Assembly (NCBI GenBank): GCA_009760855.2
Contig: WPIO01000086.1
Coordinates: 124,001 to 188,000 of the forward strand
Length of the DNA: 64,000 nucleotides
Reading direction: 5' to 3'
Source: Cristatella mucedo
Taxonomy: Eukaryota; Bryozoa; Phylactolaemata; Cristatellidae
Of this stretch, positions 47,193 through 58,124 are shown piece by piece (the first letter of the stretch is position 1; each line of letters begins with the position of its first letter). The notes under the pieces were generated by a model, which was not told the origin of the DNA, did not search any database, and saw only the letters and a list, made by a program, of their open reading frames with translations. The translations under genes and the position numbers were made by a program.

Positions 47193-49778
47193 GTATGTCA
47201 AACTAAACGTCGGTTGTGCAATTGACTTGCTCATTAAGTCCAGAGCTGTAATTGTAACTGCTCTTTGAGGAAAATGTATGTACTAGCATTAAAATAATCT
47301 GTTTACAACGTTTAACCATCATCGTTATCTCTAACGAGGCAACCATATAGCTTCCTCGCCTACGTACATGAAGAGGTGACCTGGTCTCCATGCAGATTAG
47401 GTAGCCACTTCGCGAATGTTGACCGTAAAAAGTTCTGCAAGTACTCGGGACGTGATGCGGATGATGGAAAACATAAAATTCCCATAGTTTCGGTGAATCT
47501 AAAAATGATAATTCTCTTAGGCCATCATTAATTTTTCACGAATCTTGCATAACTCTCAAAGTCAGCTGGTCACGTTGAAGCCTTACCAAAGTTACACTAG
47601 ACTAAATCAACTGCACTTTAAAATCTGCCTTTGACGATATGAAATTACACAATTCATTGTTTTTTTATACCATTTGTATCAGATTATAACGTCAAAGTTA
47701 GCCTAAGAATGTTTGGCAACCGATTTCAACGCCTGCAACTAAGAGCTGGCAGTGCCTTTAAGCTGTATAAAAATTATAACAGCCGATTTCAAAATCGGAG
47801 GGTAAGCATCGTGCTGTGAATCGTATTTTGTTAACTCTAAATTACACAGCTCTTCTAGGCCATTTTCTGATCGAGTAGTGTATCGATACCAGAGAAGTTT
47901 TTGTCACTCATTTTAAGGTACTCACAAACACTCGCTATTGCAAACCTGATTGGTAATTAGATTCAATCAAGTTTGATATCATACTACTCGCTATTTTACT
48001 CAGCCATTTTGCTTTACGTCTGAATAACGACCTCAACCTTTTTAGAAATTGTGTTTGCTTAGCTCTTGTGCTCCATTAGCCTAGAAATCAGCTCGACAGG
48101 CGTAAGTATGTCATTAGACCTATCGAGATATACAATTACAGAACATGTTTCCAATACCCCAACAGCTTTCGTAGGTTTCACGTAATTTATCTTCAGTATT
48201 TCAATGCAGACTGCGGTACCATCTTGCTTGCTAAATTACATGTAAGCTAACTTTAAAGCACATCTTAAAGAGATTCGTAGCAAATATTGTGCTCTATATA
48301 AACAATATTATGTAGCTCTACGAATCATCAAACGTAGAAGCATCAGTTTTACCTATTAAGCTAATGGCTAACAACCGATTTGCCAAACAGTTTGCTGATA
48401 TGACGGAATCTTTCACAAGCTTATCAGTTGACCTCCAAGCAGACATGGAACGGCTCATTATAAGGCGAGTTCCCAGCAATATCTGAAACAGTCCTTAGCC
48501 TGTTACGTTGTATGGTCTTAAATGAGTACTCGATAAGTATACGTGCTTAGTAATTATTGGTACTTTATATCCCTACAAAATTCAACAGCTTATCACTGAA
48601 AGTGAACTAAGTAAACTCAGACAAGTAGAAAAGATATAACTAATAGCTGACTAATAGCTTCAGTATTTTTTATTGGAATCTACACAATGATTTGTATACT
48701 CTTAATATCCTTTTCAAGATAATAACCAATACGGCCCATATTTAAATACAATCAGAGATCTTAAAGATTAAAATAGAGACGATAAATTTCATAATTTATA
48801 AGTTTGAAATTTTAGTTTTTCAACCATTGTTACATCGTAAAGGGCTCCTAAAGTTAGTGACAGAACCCCAAATGCTGACGTGTTTTTTTATTTTGATTGA
48901 AATCAGACCCTCGAGAAGTGAGTTCTTAAACCATTGGGATATTTACAACACTCAATGCACGTTTAGTGGCAGAGGCTCGCTGCGAAAGTAAGATTTCTAT
49001 ATTTACCTAGTTTAACATTCCTACACTAGTTATCTGCTTTTCTCTTGCAGAGCGAGTATAAATTTACTAATGAATATTGCTAGACCATTGATTGAAAATA
49101 CACGCTGTAGCTTGTCAAGAAATTCTTATCTCAGCAAAGTGCAATTTATTTATGTATTTGACAAAAACTCGGCATCATTTCCTGTAAAACCGATGACATG
49201 TTTGTAGTTGGAACAAGAATACGCACGAATTTACACTGTTCCACAATATAACTTAAATTATTATGCTCATATTTACCAAGTAGAAATGTTTAATCTAACG
49301 ATAACACTCGTTGCAGTCTCCTCACCAAAATTTTGTTATATTGCCAATAATTATCTATTACGATAAGTACTATGGTTTTAGGGGAGCCTGTTATGTATTC
49401 ACTTCCCATTAGTAAAATTCGACATTATGCTCGAAAAAGCACCGAATCCCCATAGAATTAGCCGACTCCAGCCTAACTACTGTGGTTTTACACTTCATTT
49501 GATGGATCACAATTTATTAAGGTAATGTGACCTTGATCACTAACGGGTGATCAAATTGGTATTTATAGGAGGAGCGAAACCACGAAATCAATCCGTGCGA
49601 ATTCTTTACAATGTATTCAGCTTCAGCACTTTAGTTAAATACTAGGTTCTTATTCCAAGGACAATTTTTTACTTTGTAAGACAAAAATGCCTCACATTGT
49701 TTTTTGACAGCTAATGTAATTTTGTGTTACTGCAAAACAGTATGTACATGCATATTAAGGTGTCATGCTTCTCTGCAG
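47193..49778 (+). other. Putative first intron of the Kunitz gene
   Basis: About 2.6 kb of AT-rich sequence without coding signal between the candidate donor at 47,193 and the acceptor at 49,778. An additional acceptor-like TTTTCTCTTGCAG lies at 49,038-49,050, so an extra non-coding exon is possible. Confidence 0.45.
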
Positions 49779-49788
49779 GTCAATCAAG

Positions 49789-52021
49789 ATGAAGTCAGCA
49801 CTGGCAATTATTCTTGTCATATGCTTTTCTGTAAGTAATTCGTGGCGTTAAAAAGTATATGCTAGTTGCTGCAATCCTTGAGATGCATAAACTCTAGCCT
49901 AAAAGATTTCTGGATCAGACCGTTTGCTATGTGTGTTGTTAAAATATTTCCACTATGTGTAAGTGCTCCTAATTTTTCTCTTTAGGTAACGGCTGAGGCA
50001 AATTCAGGTATGTCGAAATTCTAGATAGCCAAAAAACTTTCGCGAACTGATAAATACAGAGTAATTATGAGAATAAAATCAAACCGTGCTGACACTGTGC
50101 ATGCTGCCACTAACCAAATTTGCATGCTGACCATATGCATGTCACCCCTAACCACAATATTAATTGTGTTTGTCTTACAAGCATTGTTTTACTTACCATT
50201 CAATTGCATTTCCCTTTGCAGCAAATGTAAAGCGCCTAGAAAGAGATTAAGTTCTCTGAGGCGCTTTATCAAGTGTATTATTATTACTATTATTAAAGCA
50301 CAACCAGCACGTGCTCTCCTAAATCATTTAATCTTAAAGGCCAGCAATAGTTATTCCATAGAGCCGACTGGATGATTTGTTTTCTTCCAGCAGTGAAAGA
50401 CCATCTATAATTTTGATGCAATTGAAGTTATCTTTTTCAGCTTGCACATTGCCTCCGTCGAGTGGACCTTGCAGAGGAAAATTTATGAAGTACTACTACG
50501 ATCCAAATTCTTGTCAGTGCAAACTCTTTTGGTACGGCGGATGCTTCGGTAATTTGAATCGATTTGGGTCCAAAACGGAATGCAAGGCTACATGCAGTGA
50601 AGGTGAGTGCTAGTTTTCTTAATTGTATTGAGCTATAAATTGATACATTTAAACATGTAATCTTAAAACTGCTTATATTAACCAATTGGCTACAGCGTCG
50701 TGTATTCCATTAATTTTGGAACCTTAAATATATTGTATCAGTGACTATATCACTTTCATAAGCGTATGTAACATATTTTAATTGAGTATCGACGTTAGGG
50801 ATCAATCGCTTTTCCCTTACACCTCTTTTAAATCAATGCATTAAATCTCTTATAGTTTTTCTGAAAGTACAAGAACGAAAACTGAGCATGTTTTCCTTCA
50901 TCTAAATAGTCTTGACTCGTCTGCCGTGAGCCTCAAAGTTGTCAAATCATATATATAAAATATAGTTCTTCTCGCCGTGACAAAGTTGCACTGGCGACCT
51001 GCACTGGCTGCCAGTCAAGCAACGGACCGACTTCAATGCTGTGTCCTTCACTCTTAGGTCACTTCTTTCTTTGGCTCTTGCCTATCTTTCGGATCTACTC
51101 TCTCACCAGGCCAAGCATTGTACCGCTCACTTTTTGGAATCCAACAGTCTACCAACACCTCGTACAAACTCCAAATCCTTTGCAGACCTTACATTTAGTT
51201 CGTATGCTTCCAAAGCCTGGAACTCACTCACGACTTGGGTCACAACAGAGATTCATTTGACCTCTTTGAAAAAGAACTTAAAGCGCAACTATATACGACA
51301 GCATTTAGTGGGCTCCGGTGATTCTTACTGCGTGTGCTTTTGGATGCTGACACTGTGCATACTACCACTAATCACACACATTTTTGCTAACCCTGTGCAT
51401 GTCACATAGAATAGTTGTATTATTGTTGTTTATCCAGTGCGACATTATTCGCCATTCAATAGCGTTTTTCTTTACAAGTAAATGAAAAGGACTAGAAATA
51501 GACTGAAATCTATGAGGACACTTTATCAAGTGTTTTTTTTTTTTTATTGTCATTGTTGGCCCAGACTAAAGAGACATATTATAAATGGCCTTCAAAATAT
51601 ATCGTGACTAGATGCCCCCAATTCCGAGCAGGAAAATTGAATCCGAATCACGACTATGGTGCCGACTTAGAATAAATGCCTAGAATTATTTCCCATTGAC
51701 ACCAAATGATTTAAAAAAGCAAGTTTATGTGAACGATATTTCTTGTTTGCTAAGTCACTGCCATGCTAAGAACGAGATCTGTTCGGAAATAGCTGGCTGA
51801 GAGCAATACCATGAGTAATTATGACACCTTATAATGTCTTCCCTGTGAGAGTGCTGACTTGGGCACCGTTGTTCTAAGTCGGCCTTGAATTCGAAAGCCA
51901 ATTCACCATGTGGCACACTCTAAATATTAACTTTCAAGTTGTTTTTGTACGTATACAAAATTTTTTTTTTGTGTGAATAACCTATTTCATTTCTTTCGTT
52001 GCAGCATGCTCTCGAGGTTAA
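49789..52021 (+). CDS. Secreted single-domain Kunitz serine-protease inhibitor (4 coding exons)
   Basis: Exons: 49,789-49,830, 49,986-50,007, 50,441-50,602 and 52,005-52,021 (TAA at 52,019-52,021), all with GT donors and AG acceptors and consistent phase, giving 80 residues. Residues 1 to about 17 form a signal peptide (MKSALAIILVICFS, then VTA as likely cleavage site). Exon 3, flanked by phase-1 introns as is usual for Kunitz modules, encodes the domain. Its canonical cysteines are 23, 32, 48, 56, 69 and 73, spaced C-x8-C-x15-C-x7-C-x12-C-x3-C, with FWYGGCFGNLNRF in the core. The P1 position after Cys32 is Arg33 (GPCRG), which in this family favours trypsin-like proteases. Two extra cysteines, Cys46 and Cys77 (the latter in the tiny last exon), could form a fourth bridge. 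LINE-A fragments sit in the introns after exons 2 and 3. Target protease and tissue are unknown. Confidence 0.92.
50080..50300 (+). repeat. LINE-A 3' UTR and tail inside Kunitz intron
   Basis: Starts at CCGTGCTGACACTGTGCATG and runs through a near-consensus stem-loop (AAAGCGCC at 50,229-50,236 pairing with GGCGCTTT at 50,260-50,267) to an ATT/ACT repeat at about 50,276-50,296. It lies in sense orientation between coding exons 2 and 3. Confidence 0.9.
50985..51548 (+). repeat. LINE-A 3' portion inside Kunitz intron
   Basis: The frame at 51,041-51,409 carries the C-terminal RT end (HFLESNSLPTPRTNSKSFAD, AWNSLTTWVT). A diverged 3' UTR and a T-rich tail at 51,534-51,546 follow. Its first 275 bp are the same sequence found at 43,408-43,683. 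Confidence 0.88.
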
Positions 52022-52092
52022 AAAACGAGATTATGTATCCGAAGGCGAATCGTCGCGACATTGAGTGTTATACGACTGATGAATAACATCGA

Positions 52093-52098
52093 AATAAA
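52093..52098 (+). terminator. Poly(A) signal of the Kunitz gene
   Basis: AATAAA 72 bp after the stop codon, on the coding strand. The short 3' UTR is in keeping with a small secreted-protein gene. Confidence 0.75.
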
Positions 52099-52109
52099 CG
52101 ATCGAGTAT

Positions 52110-52755
52110 TGAAAGCCAAAGTTTTATTTCGCGAAGATACTTTTATCTCAATTGATTCATAAGATCACGTATGCATCACAAGTTGCTAAATATGGTTACA
52201 TATAATTAGCTAGTTGTAAATAAAATACGATCTCCTGTAAAAATACGTTTAGAGACTTGATTGACACTCAGAACAGTTTAGAAATTACGGTTTGAGAGTG
52301 GGATAGAAAAATTCAAATTTAAATAGATGGCTAAACGAATGAAATATTGTCTCTATGAGCGTTTATGTAAACAAAGTTAAATATTGCTAGTAATCTTAAT
52401 TGCAGAATCTAAAACACTCGGGGTAGCCAAAGCATTAGTTAAAAAACAAAACTGGAGTCCTACCAGTAACCAGATAAGTTTACCCTCGCTATTCAGTTGT
52501 TATTTAAAAATGATTTTGAAAATAGAAGAGATACTGTGACTGGGACTGACTAATCTGCTCCGCTCTGAATTGCCTGCGCCTCTGCGAATTTTTGTTTCCT
52601 CTTTAGTTGCTTACTCGCCAGTCTCACTTTGGGCATTCTTATCGATGGCTCGACCTAGAGAAGTGCCCTGCAGCCAAAGGAGAGTATTTAGGGAATTTTG
52701 GAATTTGCAGTTCTCTTGGGGGGCTCTGCTTTGGATTCAAAGGTACTACATCCGA
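52110..52755. other. No recognisable gene
   Basis: AT-rich sequence downstream of the Kunitz gene. The 69-codon + frame at 52,570-52,779 runs into LINE-A sequence and has no motif of its own. Confidence 0.4.
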
Positions 52756-52756
52756 G

Positions 52757-53385
52757 ACCTGACCGAAGTTTACAAGTAAACTAATAATGCACCTATGTAT
52801 GACAGCACTTAGTTGGGCCCAGTGATTTGCCCACCGTGAGCTAATTCTTGGTGACAATGTGCATGCTGCAAGAAGGACGAATCAGAGGGACCCACTGAAT
52901 GCGGTCTTAAATAGGTGTGTTTCTAAGTTCATATTAAACGTGGTTAAGTCATGTGACGCTCTGCTGCCAGTCGGGAGGGAGTTCCAGGCTTTGTGAGCAT
53001 ACGAACTAAATGCACGGTGCCAATGCTGCCAAACCCTGAAACTCAATCCCGTTTTGCACCGCAACATCCCCCAACTTGTATTGTATTTTAAACTAAGCAA
53101 TAAGAAATTGAAAAGCACCTATTTATGACGGTACTTAGCGGGTCCGGGTGATTTGCCCTTGATGTACTAATGCAAGCTGACAGTGCAGCTTGCTGCCACT
53201 AACCACACTTGAATGTTCACCTTGAGCATGTCACCCTTAATCATTTTTACTTACGTTGTTTACCTATCATGATACCACTAACCATTCAATCGTGATTCCT
53301 TGACAGCAAATGTAACGAGCCAAGAAAAGACCTGAGTTGTCTGAGAGCACTTTATCAAGTGCATTATCATTATCATCATTATTTA
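52757..53385. repeat. LINE-A inverted mosaic (+ / - / +)
   Basis: Plus piece 52,757-52,869 (end of coding and 3' UTR start), minus piece 52,870-53,022 (GGACGAATCAGAGGGACCCA to GCATACGAACTAAATGCACG), plus piece 53,023-53,385 (AWNS-type region, 3' UTR, stem-loop, ATT/ATC tail). The plus and minus pieces cover overlapping parts of the element and could fold back on each other. Confidence 0.8.
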
Positions 53386-53389
53386 AACT

Positions 53390-54045
53390 TCCTCTTGGTA
53401 TGACGTTAACCAAAGTTTGAAATGTGTACTATTACGTTTTTACTCAAGACCGACAGATCATTGTGGACCACCTCTCCACATAAGTGATAGTTTTCCCATG
53501 CTGGCACAGTGCTAAACTGCAATAAAGTCAAGTTTTAGTGGCGATTTCAGAGTGAGGATGTGACGTCCGTCGTCTATCAAGGGACACCTTAAAGTAGAAG
53601 ATACATGAGGGGCCATTATCAGACGATCCTATTTTTCTCTACTTGAAAAAATCTTATTGATGATGGATGCTACTGCCATTTTTAAGACTGCATTTTTCAT
53701 CCCTATGACATTGGAAAGTGAAAGTTTTTTTTTTTTTTCCTTTCTGGGAATCATTTTTTTATCCAAACTTCGTGATACACTATAGACTAATACGACACTG
53801 AAATTCGCATTTACAAAGCTTATTTTATCCCTATTCCCTCAATCCTTATATATCCTTATTTATATCCCTAAACTTTAACAATGAAGAATCCAACCTAATA
53901 ATCGTAGGCAGATATATACTTACCGATTATTATGTGTACCGGACCCTTAGGCAAGATCAGTCTGGCATCCTTCGGATGATATTGCTCGTAATGAAAGTGG
54001 ACTGGACCAAAACAAATTGTTCGTCAAAAACCACTCTTCTTTGGC
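53390..54045. other. No recognisable gene
   Basis: Spacer containing a T-rich run at 53,727-53,740. Nothing else recognised. Confidence 0.4.
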
Positions 54046-54049
54046 TATC

Positions 54050-54935
54050 AGGTCGGATCAATTTTCAATAATTCCATCTTTCGAAGTTCAGTACTTTCAC
54101 TTGGAGAATGTAGCTAAAATAACGACCTTTGCTGATCAAAGACCGACTGTTAAAAACATGTCATGTGCTCGTGACATCACGTTTAGCTTATTACAATTCA
54201 CTTTCTTTATGGCGGCCGGGTTTTTTATTAAATTGTCAGCTGCTCGTGCCTTCATCAGCAGCTCGTCAGGTACAAACCCTACCGACTTCGCTGCAGCCTT
54301 CCGAACTTACATCCCCCTATTGCTGGTTCGCACCTATGCTGCTAGGCTAGTCTGCAGTGGGCGACACTGTTGCCACATCACATCACTTCTCGCAGTCCTG
54401 CATTGGCTCCCAGTCAAGCAAAGCTTCGACTTCATGGTTGCTGTCCCTGCACTCTTTGGCTCCAGCTTATCTATCGGATCTACTCCTCCTAAAACTTTAA
54501 CATCCTACTACCTTGATTTCAAAATCAAAATTTTTACCTATATCTCGGACAAGACTCAAATCCATTGGAAACCTGGCCTTTAGTTCGTATTCTGCTAATA
54601 GCCTTGAACTCACTCCCGACCAGCCTCAACTCATCTCCTGACTTGTCCGCATAAAAAATTAAATAAAATAGGATACTTGGGACCGGCTTATTTGGGTCAT
54701 TGAGATTCGTCCCTTTATAAGCTTGTGAGTGCTAATCATGTGCATGATAACACTAACCATTCTTGCATGCTGACCCTTTGCATGTCACCTTAAACATGTT
54801 ATTTTTGTAGAAAAAGCTACAACTAACAATTTAATCGTGCTTCTTGTGTAGCAATCGTAGAGTGCCTATAAAGAGGTAGCGTCTTCAGAGGGCACTTTAT
54901 CCTGTGTAATTTCGTTATAGTTATTATTTAAATTA
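54050..54935 (+). repeat. LINE-A 3' portion, degraded
   Basis: The 188-codon + frame 54,017-54,583 includes FHLENVAKI (thumb start) and TYAARLVCSGRHCCHITSLL, then LHWLPVKQSFDF. The middle third is scrambled by frameshifts. The C-terminus, 3' UTR and a poor tail follow to about 54,930. Confidence 0.83.
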
Positions 54936-54939
54936 GTAG

Positions 54940-56780
54940 GATTTACTACGTACCTGTTTAGCCTTGAATCAGCGTCAAGATTTCTAATCTTGCAAGTCTG
55001 GGCCAATGATTCATTTGCACCAGCCCATCTATTCGACTTCCTTTCCACTCCAGCATGCATACACAACATCCGTCGCTCAGCTTCCGGTCTTCGTGCCTTC
55101 CTTCGAAGTCGATTGATATACATTGATGAGGGAGCTTTCAGCTGGTAATCCCTTTAAGTCGGACATTGGCTATTCAATACTGTCACTACCTGCAGTGACT
55201 ATGCACGCTTTAGGTATCCGAGCGACATGCATCCGTTCCAGCCAGCTTTCCTATTCCCCCTCGTGACCACACGTTAATGTTTTATTCCCGTAAACTCTGC
55301 ATAATTACCGGTGCTCTATTAAGTGCATGTGTGTAGTCCTAATAGTCGGCTGCCGAGGGATTCTTCCCGTTGGCTTGAACATATCAGGTCAAACTAGGAC
55401 GCTTGCTTTGTCGTGAACCTTGAACAAATCAAGGTATGCCACTCACACCAGGGGTCTGATATTCCTGCCGGAAACTGTAAAGCACTTTGATAAGCAATGA
55501 CTTTTTTTTAAAGCCAGTGATTTACAAATTACCATTCTTAATATTGCTGTTGTTGTTGTTGTTGCGGTACTCATGAGCTGTTCATGGTTCAGTATATGTT
55601 ATTGACCAGGGGTACTATGAATCATTATTTCTGATGGTCTTATCTGCCATTTCTATATGCTGGTGAGGGCATTATTCTTTTTTACTTTCATCCCCTACCT
55701 GTTATACTGAAGACTATTACTGATGAAATTCTAAAGGTGAATCGGGCTTAGACATGATATTGCCTAGCCCGGCAACCTATTGTTCGTTTTGATATCTCTC
55801 ATGCGACAATCCGTTGAATCGGCCTCAACTAGCTATTTGTATTTGATAATTTACCATAGGTAAACTCAATTAGTAATTTGTGTCACATCAACAAGTTTTC
55901 TGTGCTTTTCCGATGGTATTTAGTAGTTGGTTTCAGAATTGTATAAGGCGAATATCATAAGAGTGGTGTGACTGAGGACCTGCATATGTCGTGAAATCTG
56001 CTGCTTTGATCTTCAGATATAACTCGTGTTCTAAAGATTTCATGCGATTCCCTGGGCGATATTAGCTGGCAGAAAACTTAATCCAGCTATAGAATGATTT
56101 TTCATGCATTTCTTTTTTAGAAAACGGCATTCTCCTCCATTCGACCCATACTATAAGTAGAGAATTGAATTTAGAGTTTCTAGTTATTTTCGCAAAATTT
56201 CCCTTTGTATACTTGTGTCAAGGATTTAAAAAAACTATTCTCAACCCAAAATTTGAAGCACACCTCAAAAATTATGACTGGTCGTTCAAATTTTATCTTT
56301 ATTCAGCGATTCAAATCCACTCAACTACTCTCATCCATGTAACGAGCGATATGTCATGCTGCAACGATTGCAGGAATTGAATTGCCCTAGCCCAGCCAGA
56401 TCTCTCAGCTACAGAAAACGTTATTTATTTCAATATTCTACTTAAAAGATCGACTACAACGATCATTTTTCAGCTGAGGCACTGCCGATAATTAAATTGT
56501 CCAGGTCCGATTGAGTTCAATCTGCCTTTTTAGTGATCTGTTCTCCTCGACCCGACATTTCATTTGTTACGTGAGTGTGGTTATCACTTCTAAGCTAATG
56601 TTCATCTGCTTTATTTTCCGTTTAAAACCTTCAGAATCTGAACACGCGAATGTAAAACTTAGTAGAGCATTTCCAATGATCAGATACTAGAGGATGGCGA
56701 ATTTCACCTCACAGAACTACGATACACAACATAGTGTAAAAGAGCCGTTACTTCACAAAGCTACGACGACTATATGTGTT
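54940..56780. other. No recognisable gene
   Basis: Unique-looking sequence with a short TGT microsatellite (55,546-55,565). The 71-codon frame at 56,165-56,380 and the 85-codon minus frame at 54,866-55,123 lack recognisable motifs. The latter is Arg/Ala-rich and overlaps the preceding LINE tail. Confidence 0.4.
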
Positions 56781-56784
56781 TTTC

Positions 56785-56925
56785 ACCGGAGAGTTCTGTA
56801 TAGCCCATTCACAGCCAACACGGCTTTCAGTACCCATTCGGTAGCCAGCCGACTTCCTCTCACACAGCACAGAGAAAGTGGGAAGCATAACAGAGACAGA
56901 AGAGCAGTTGAGGTAGCCTCAAACT
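56785..56925 (-). repeat. LINE-B 3' fragment
   Basis: GAGTTCTGTATAGCCCATTC to AGACAGAAGAGCAGTTGAGG matches the end of the LINE-B coding region and 3' UTR. Both ends are lost. Confidence 0.8.
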
Positions 56926-56929
56926 CATC

Positions 56930-57390
56930 TTCTACTCAGGGCTCTCAACGGAAGTGTAATTTGACTAGAAGACTTTGCTTTTCTTTTTTTGTTGATGCTG
57001 TTTTGACAACGTCACTAGATGATCAGAATTTTGCGGTCCACTTCAAGAGCTGCCAAAATTACAAATTTGTCCTTGCGGAGACTGCATATACTGCTAGCGA
57101 TCTCAACAAATCTCAATCCAAGATTAGGAACTGTTTACCACGGTGGCTTTCACAAAATTAAACTAGGCTTGTTCTTTCTGAACTATGCTATTGCCTTTCC
57201 CATTTGGTCGGAAAAAAAAAAAAAAAGCCGTTAACCCACCACAGCTAGTGATGAATAAGGCTGCAATGCTAGCTAATTGCCCATAGGTTCAGCTCTGATG
57301 TTTTTTTCGGAAGGAACGTGAATGGCTTTTGGTTGATCAACGGATACAGTGTAGAGCTCTTATTCTGACCCGTGTAACCATGCCATGATA
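56930..57390. other. No recognisable gene
   Basis: Contains a 15-bp poly(A) at about 57,212-57,226. Open frames here (56,694-57,161 and 57,019-57,234) partly cover the LINE-B scrap and show no host-gene motif. Confidence 0.4.
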
Positions 57391-57394
57391 GTCA

Positions 57395-57555
57395 AAGATA
57401 GGGTGCTTGCTAATCACGACTGAGGTCGTGGATTGGAATTCTAAAGCGAGCGATCTTTTATTGCCAACTTCGGGTGGTGCTTATGGCCTCTAAAAAAAAT
57501 CTCCGGTCGCTGCACAAATGAGGCCATTAAATTAGCTGATATTTCCTGCGGCTCA
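57395..57555 (+). repeat. tRNA-derived SINE (family 1)
   Basis: ATCACGACTGAGGTCGTGGA followed by the B-box-like TTGGAATTCTA, then the shared body GCGATCTTTTATTGCCAACT. Diverged copy of the 17.1-kb and 21.7-kb elements. Confidence 0.65.
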
Positions 57556-57559
57556 TTTA

Positions 57560-58120
57560 TAATTACCCCATACTATGTATGAGTAATAGCCTTCACCATG
57601 TGCATATACAGAATACTTAGGCTGTTGTACTACCACTCTTTAAAAGCGTTAGCAATAAATTCCTGTCTTCAGGTCCTAGACTTTGGATTTTGACACTATT
57701 GTTTTTAGTCAACGACACCAATCTCCTGCTTCAGACTGAGGCACATGTTCCAGTTAATTCGAGCTGCGACCTACATTTTAATCATTTTCAGAACTGTCCT
57801 CTTTGTTAAGCTTTTGAATTCCGCCGCTTGGTATTGAACATTTTTGATAAAGTTCTGAGACGACATGATTGACTAACTTGACGAAATACTATAATACTGC
57901 AGAATACTGTTTTATCTCACCATATATTTGGAAAAATGGAATGAAATTCTCTACGAATCAAAATAAAAAGGCCATCGATTAGCTTTCGAAGCAATTTTAT
58001 CTTTATAGGTAGCCATGTAGTAGCAGCATCAGTTTGGGCGAAAAAAAAAATTACAACAGAAACGTAATACAATTTACTGCTATAGCACCAAAAAAACTTA
58101 ATCTTTTTGTTTTCTGAAGT
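57560..58120. other. No recognisable gene
   Basis: AT-rich spacer, nothing recognised. Confidence 0.4.
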
Positions 58121-58124
58121 ACTT

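Larger units (their letters stand above)
43684..49222 (+). repeat. Segmental duplication, copy 1 (complete left flank of the Kunitz gene)
   Basis: About 5.5 kb matching 58,454-64,000 in the same orientation with only scattered substitutions and 1-4 base indels. Contents in order: LINE-A minus RT piece (43,684-44,170), LINE-A 3' tail (44,555-44,745), LINE-B 3' scrap (44,772-44,930), unique sequence, the candidate Kunitz promoter and 5' UTR exon (47,107-47,192), and most of the following intron. The match runs to the end of the window in copy 2, so the true length is greater. Confidence 0.95.

Noticed and set aside
50377-50613. Single-exon reading of the Kunitz frame starting at an ATG at 50,377
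   Set aside because: It reads through intron sequence before 50,441 and past the donor at 50,603. The four-exon model has a proper signal peptide and matching phases, and the paralogue shows the same exon lengths.
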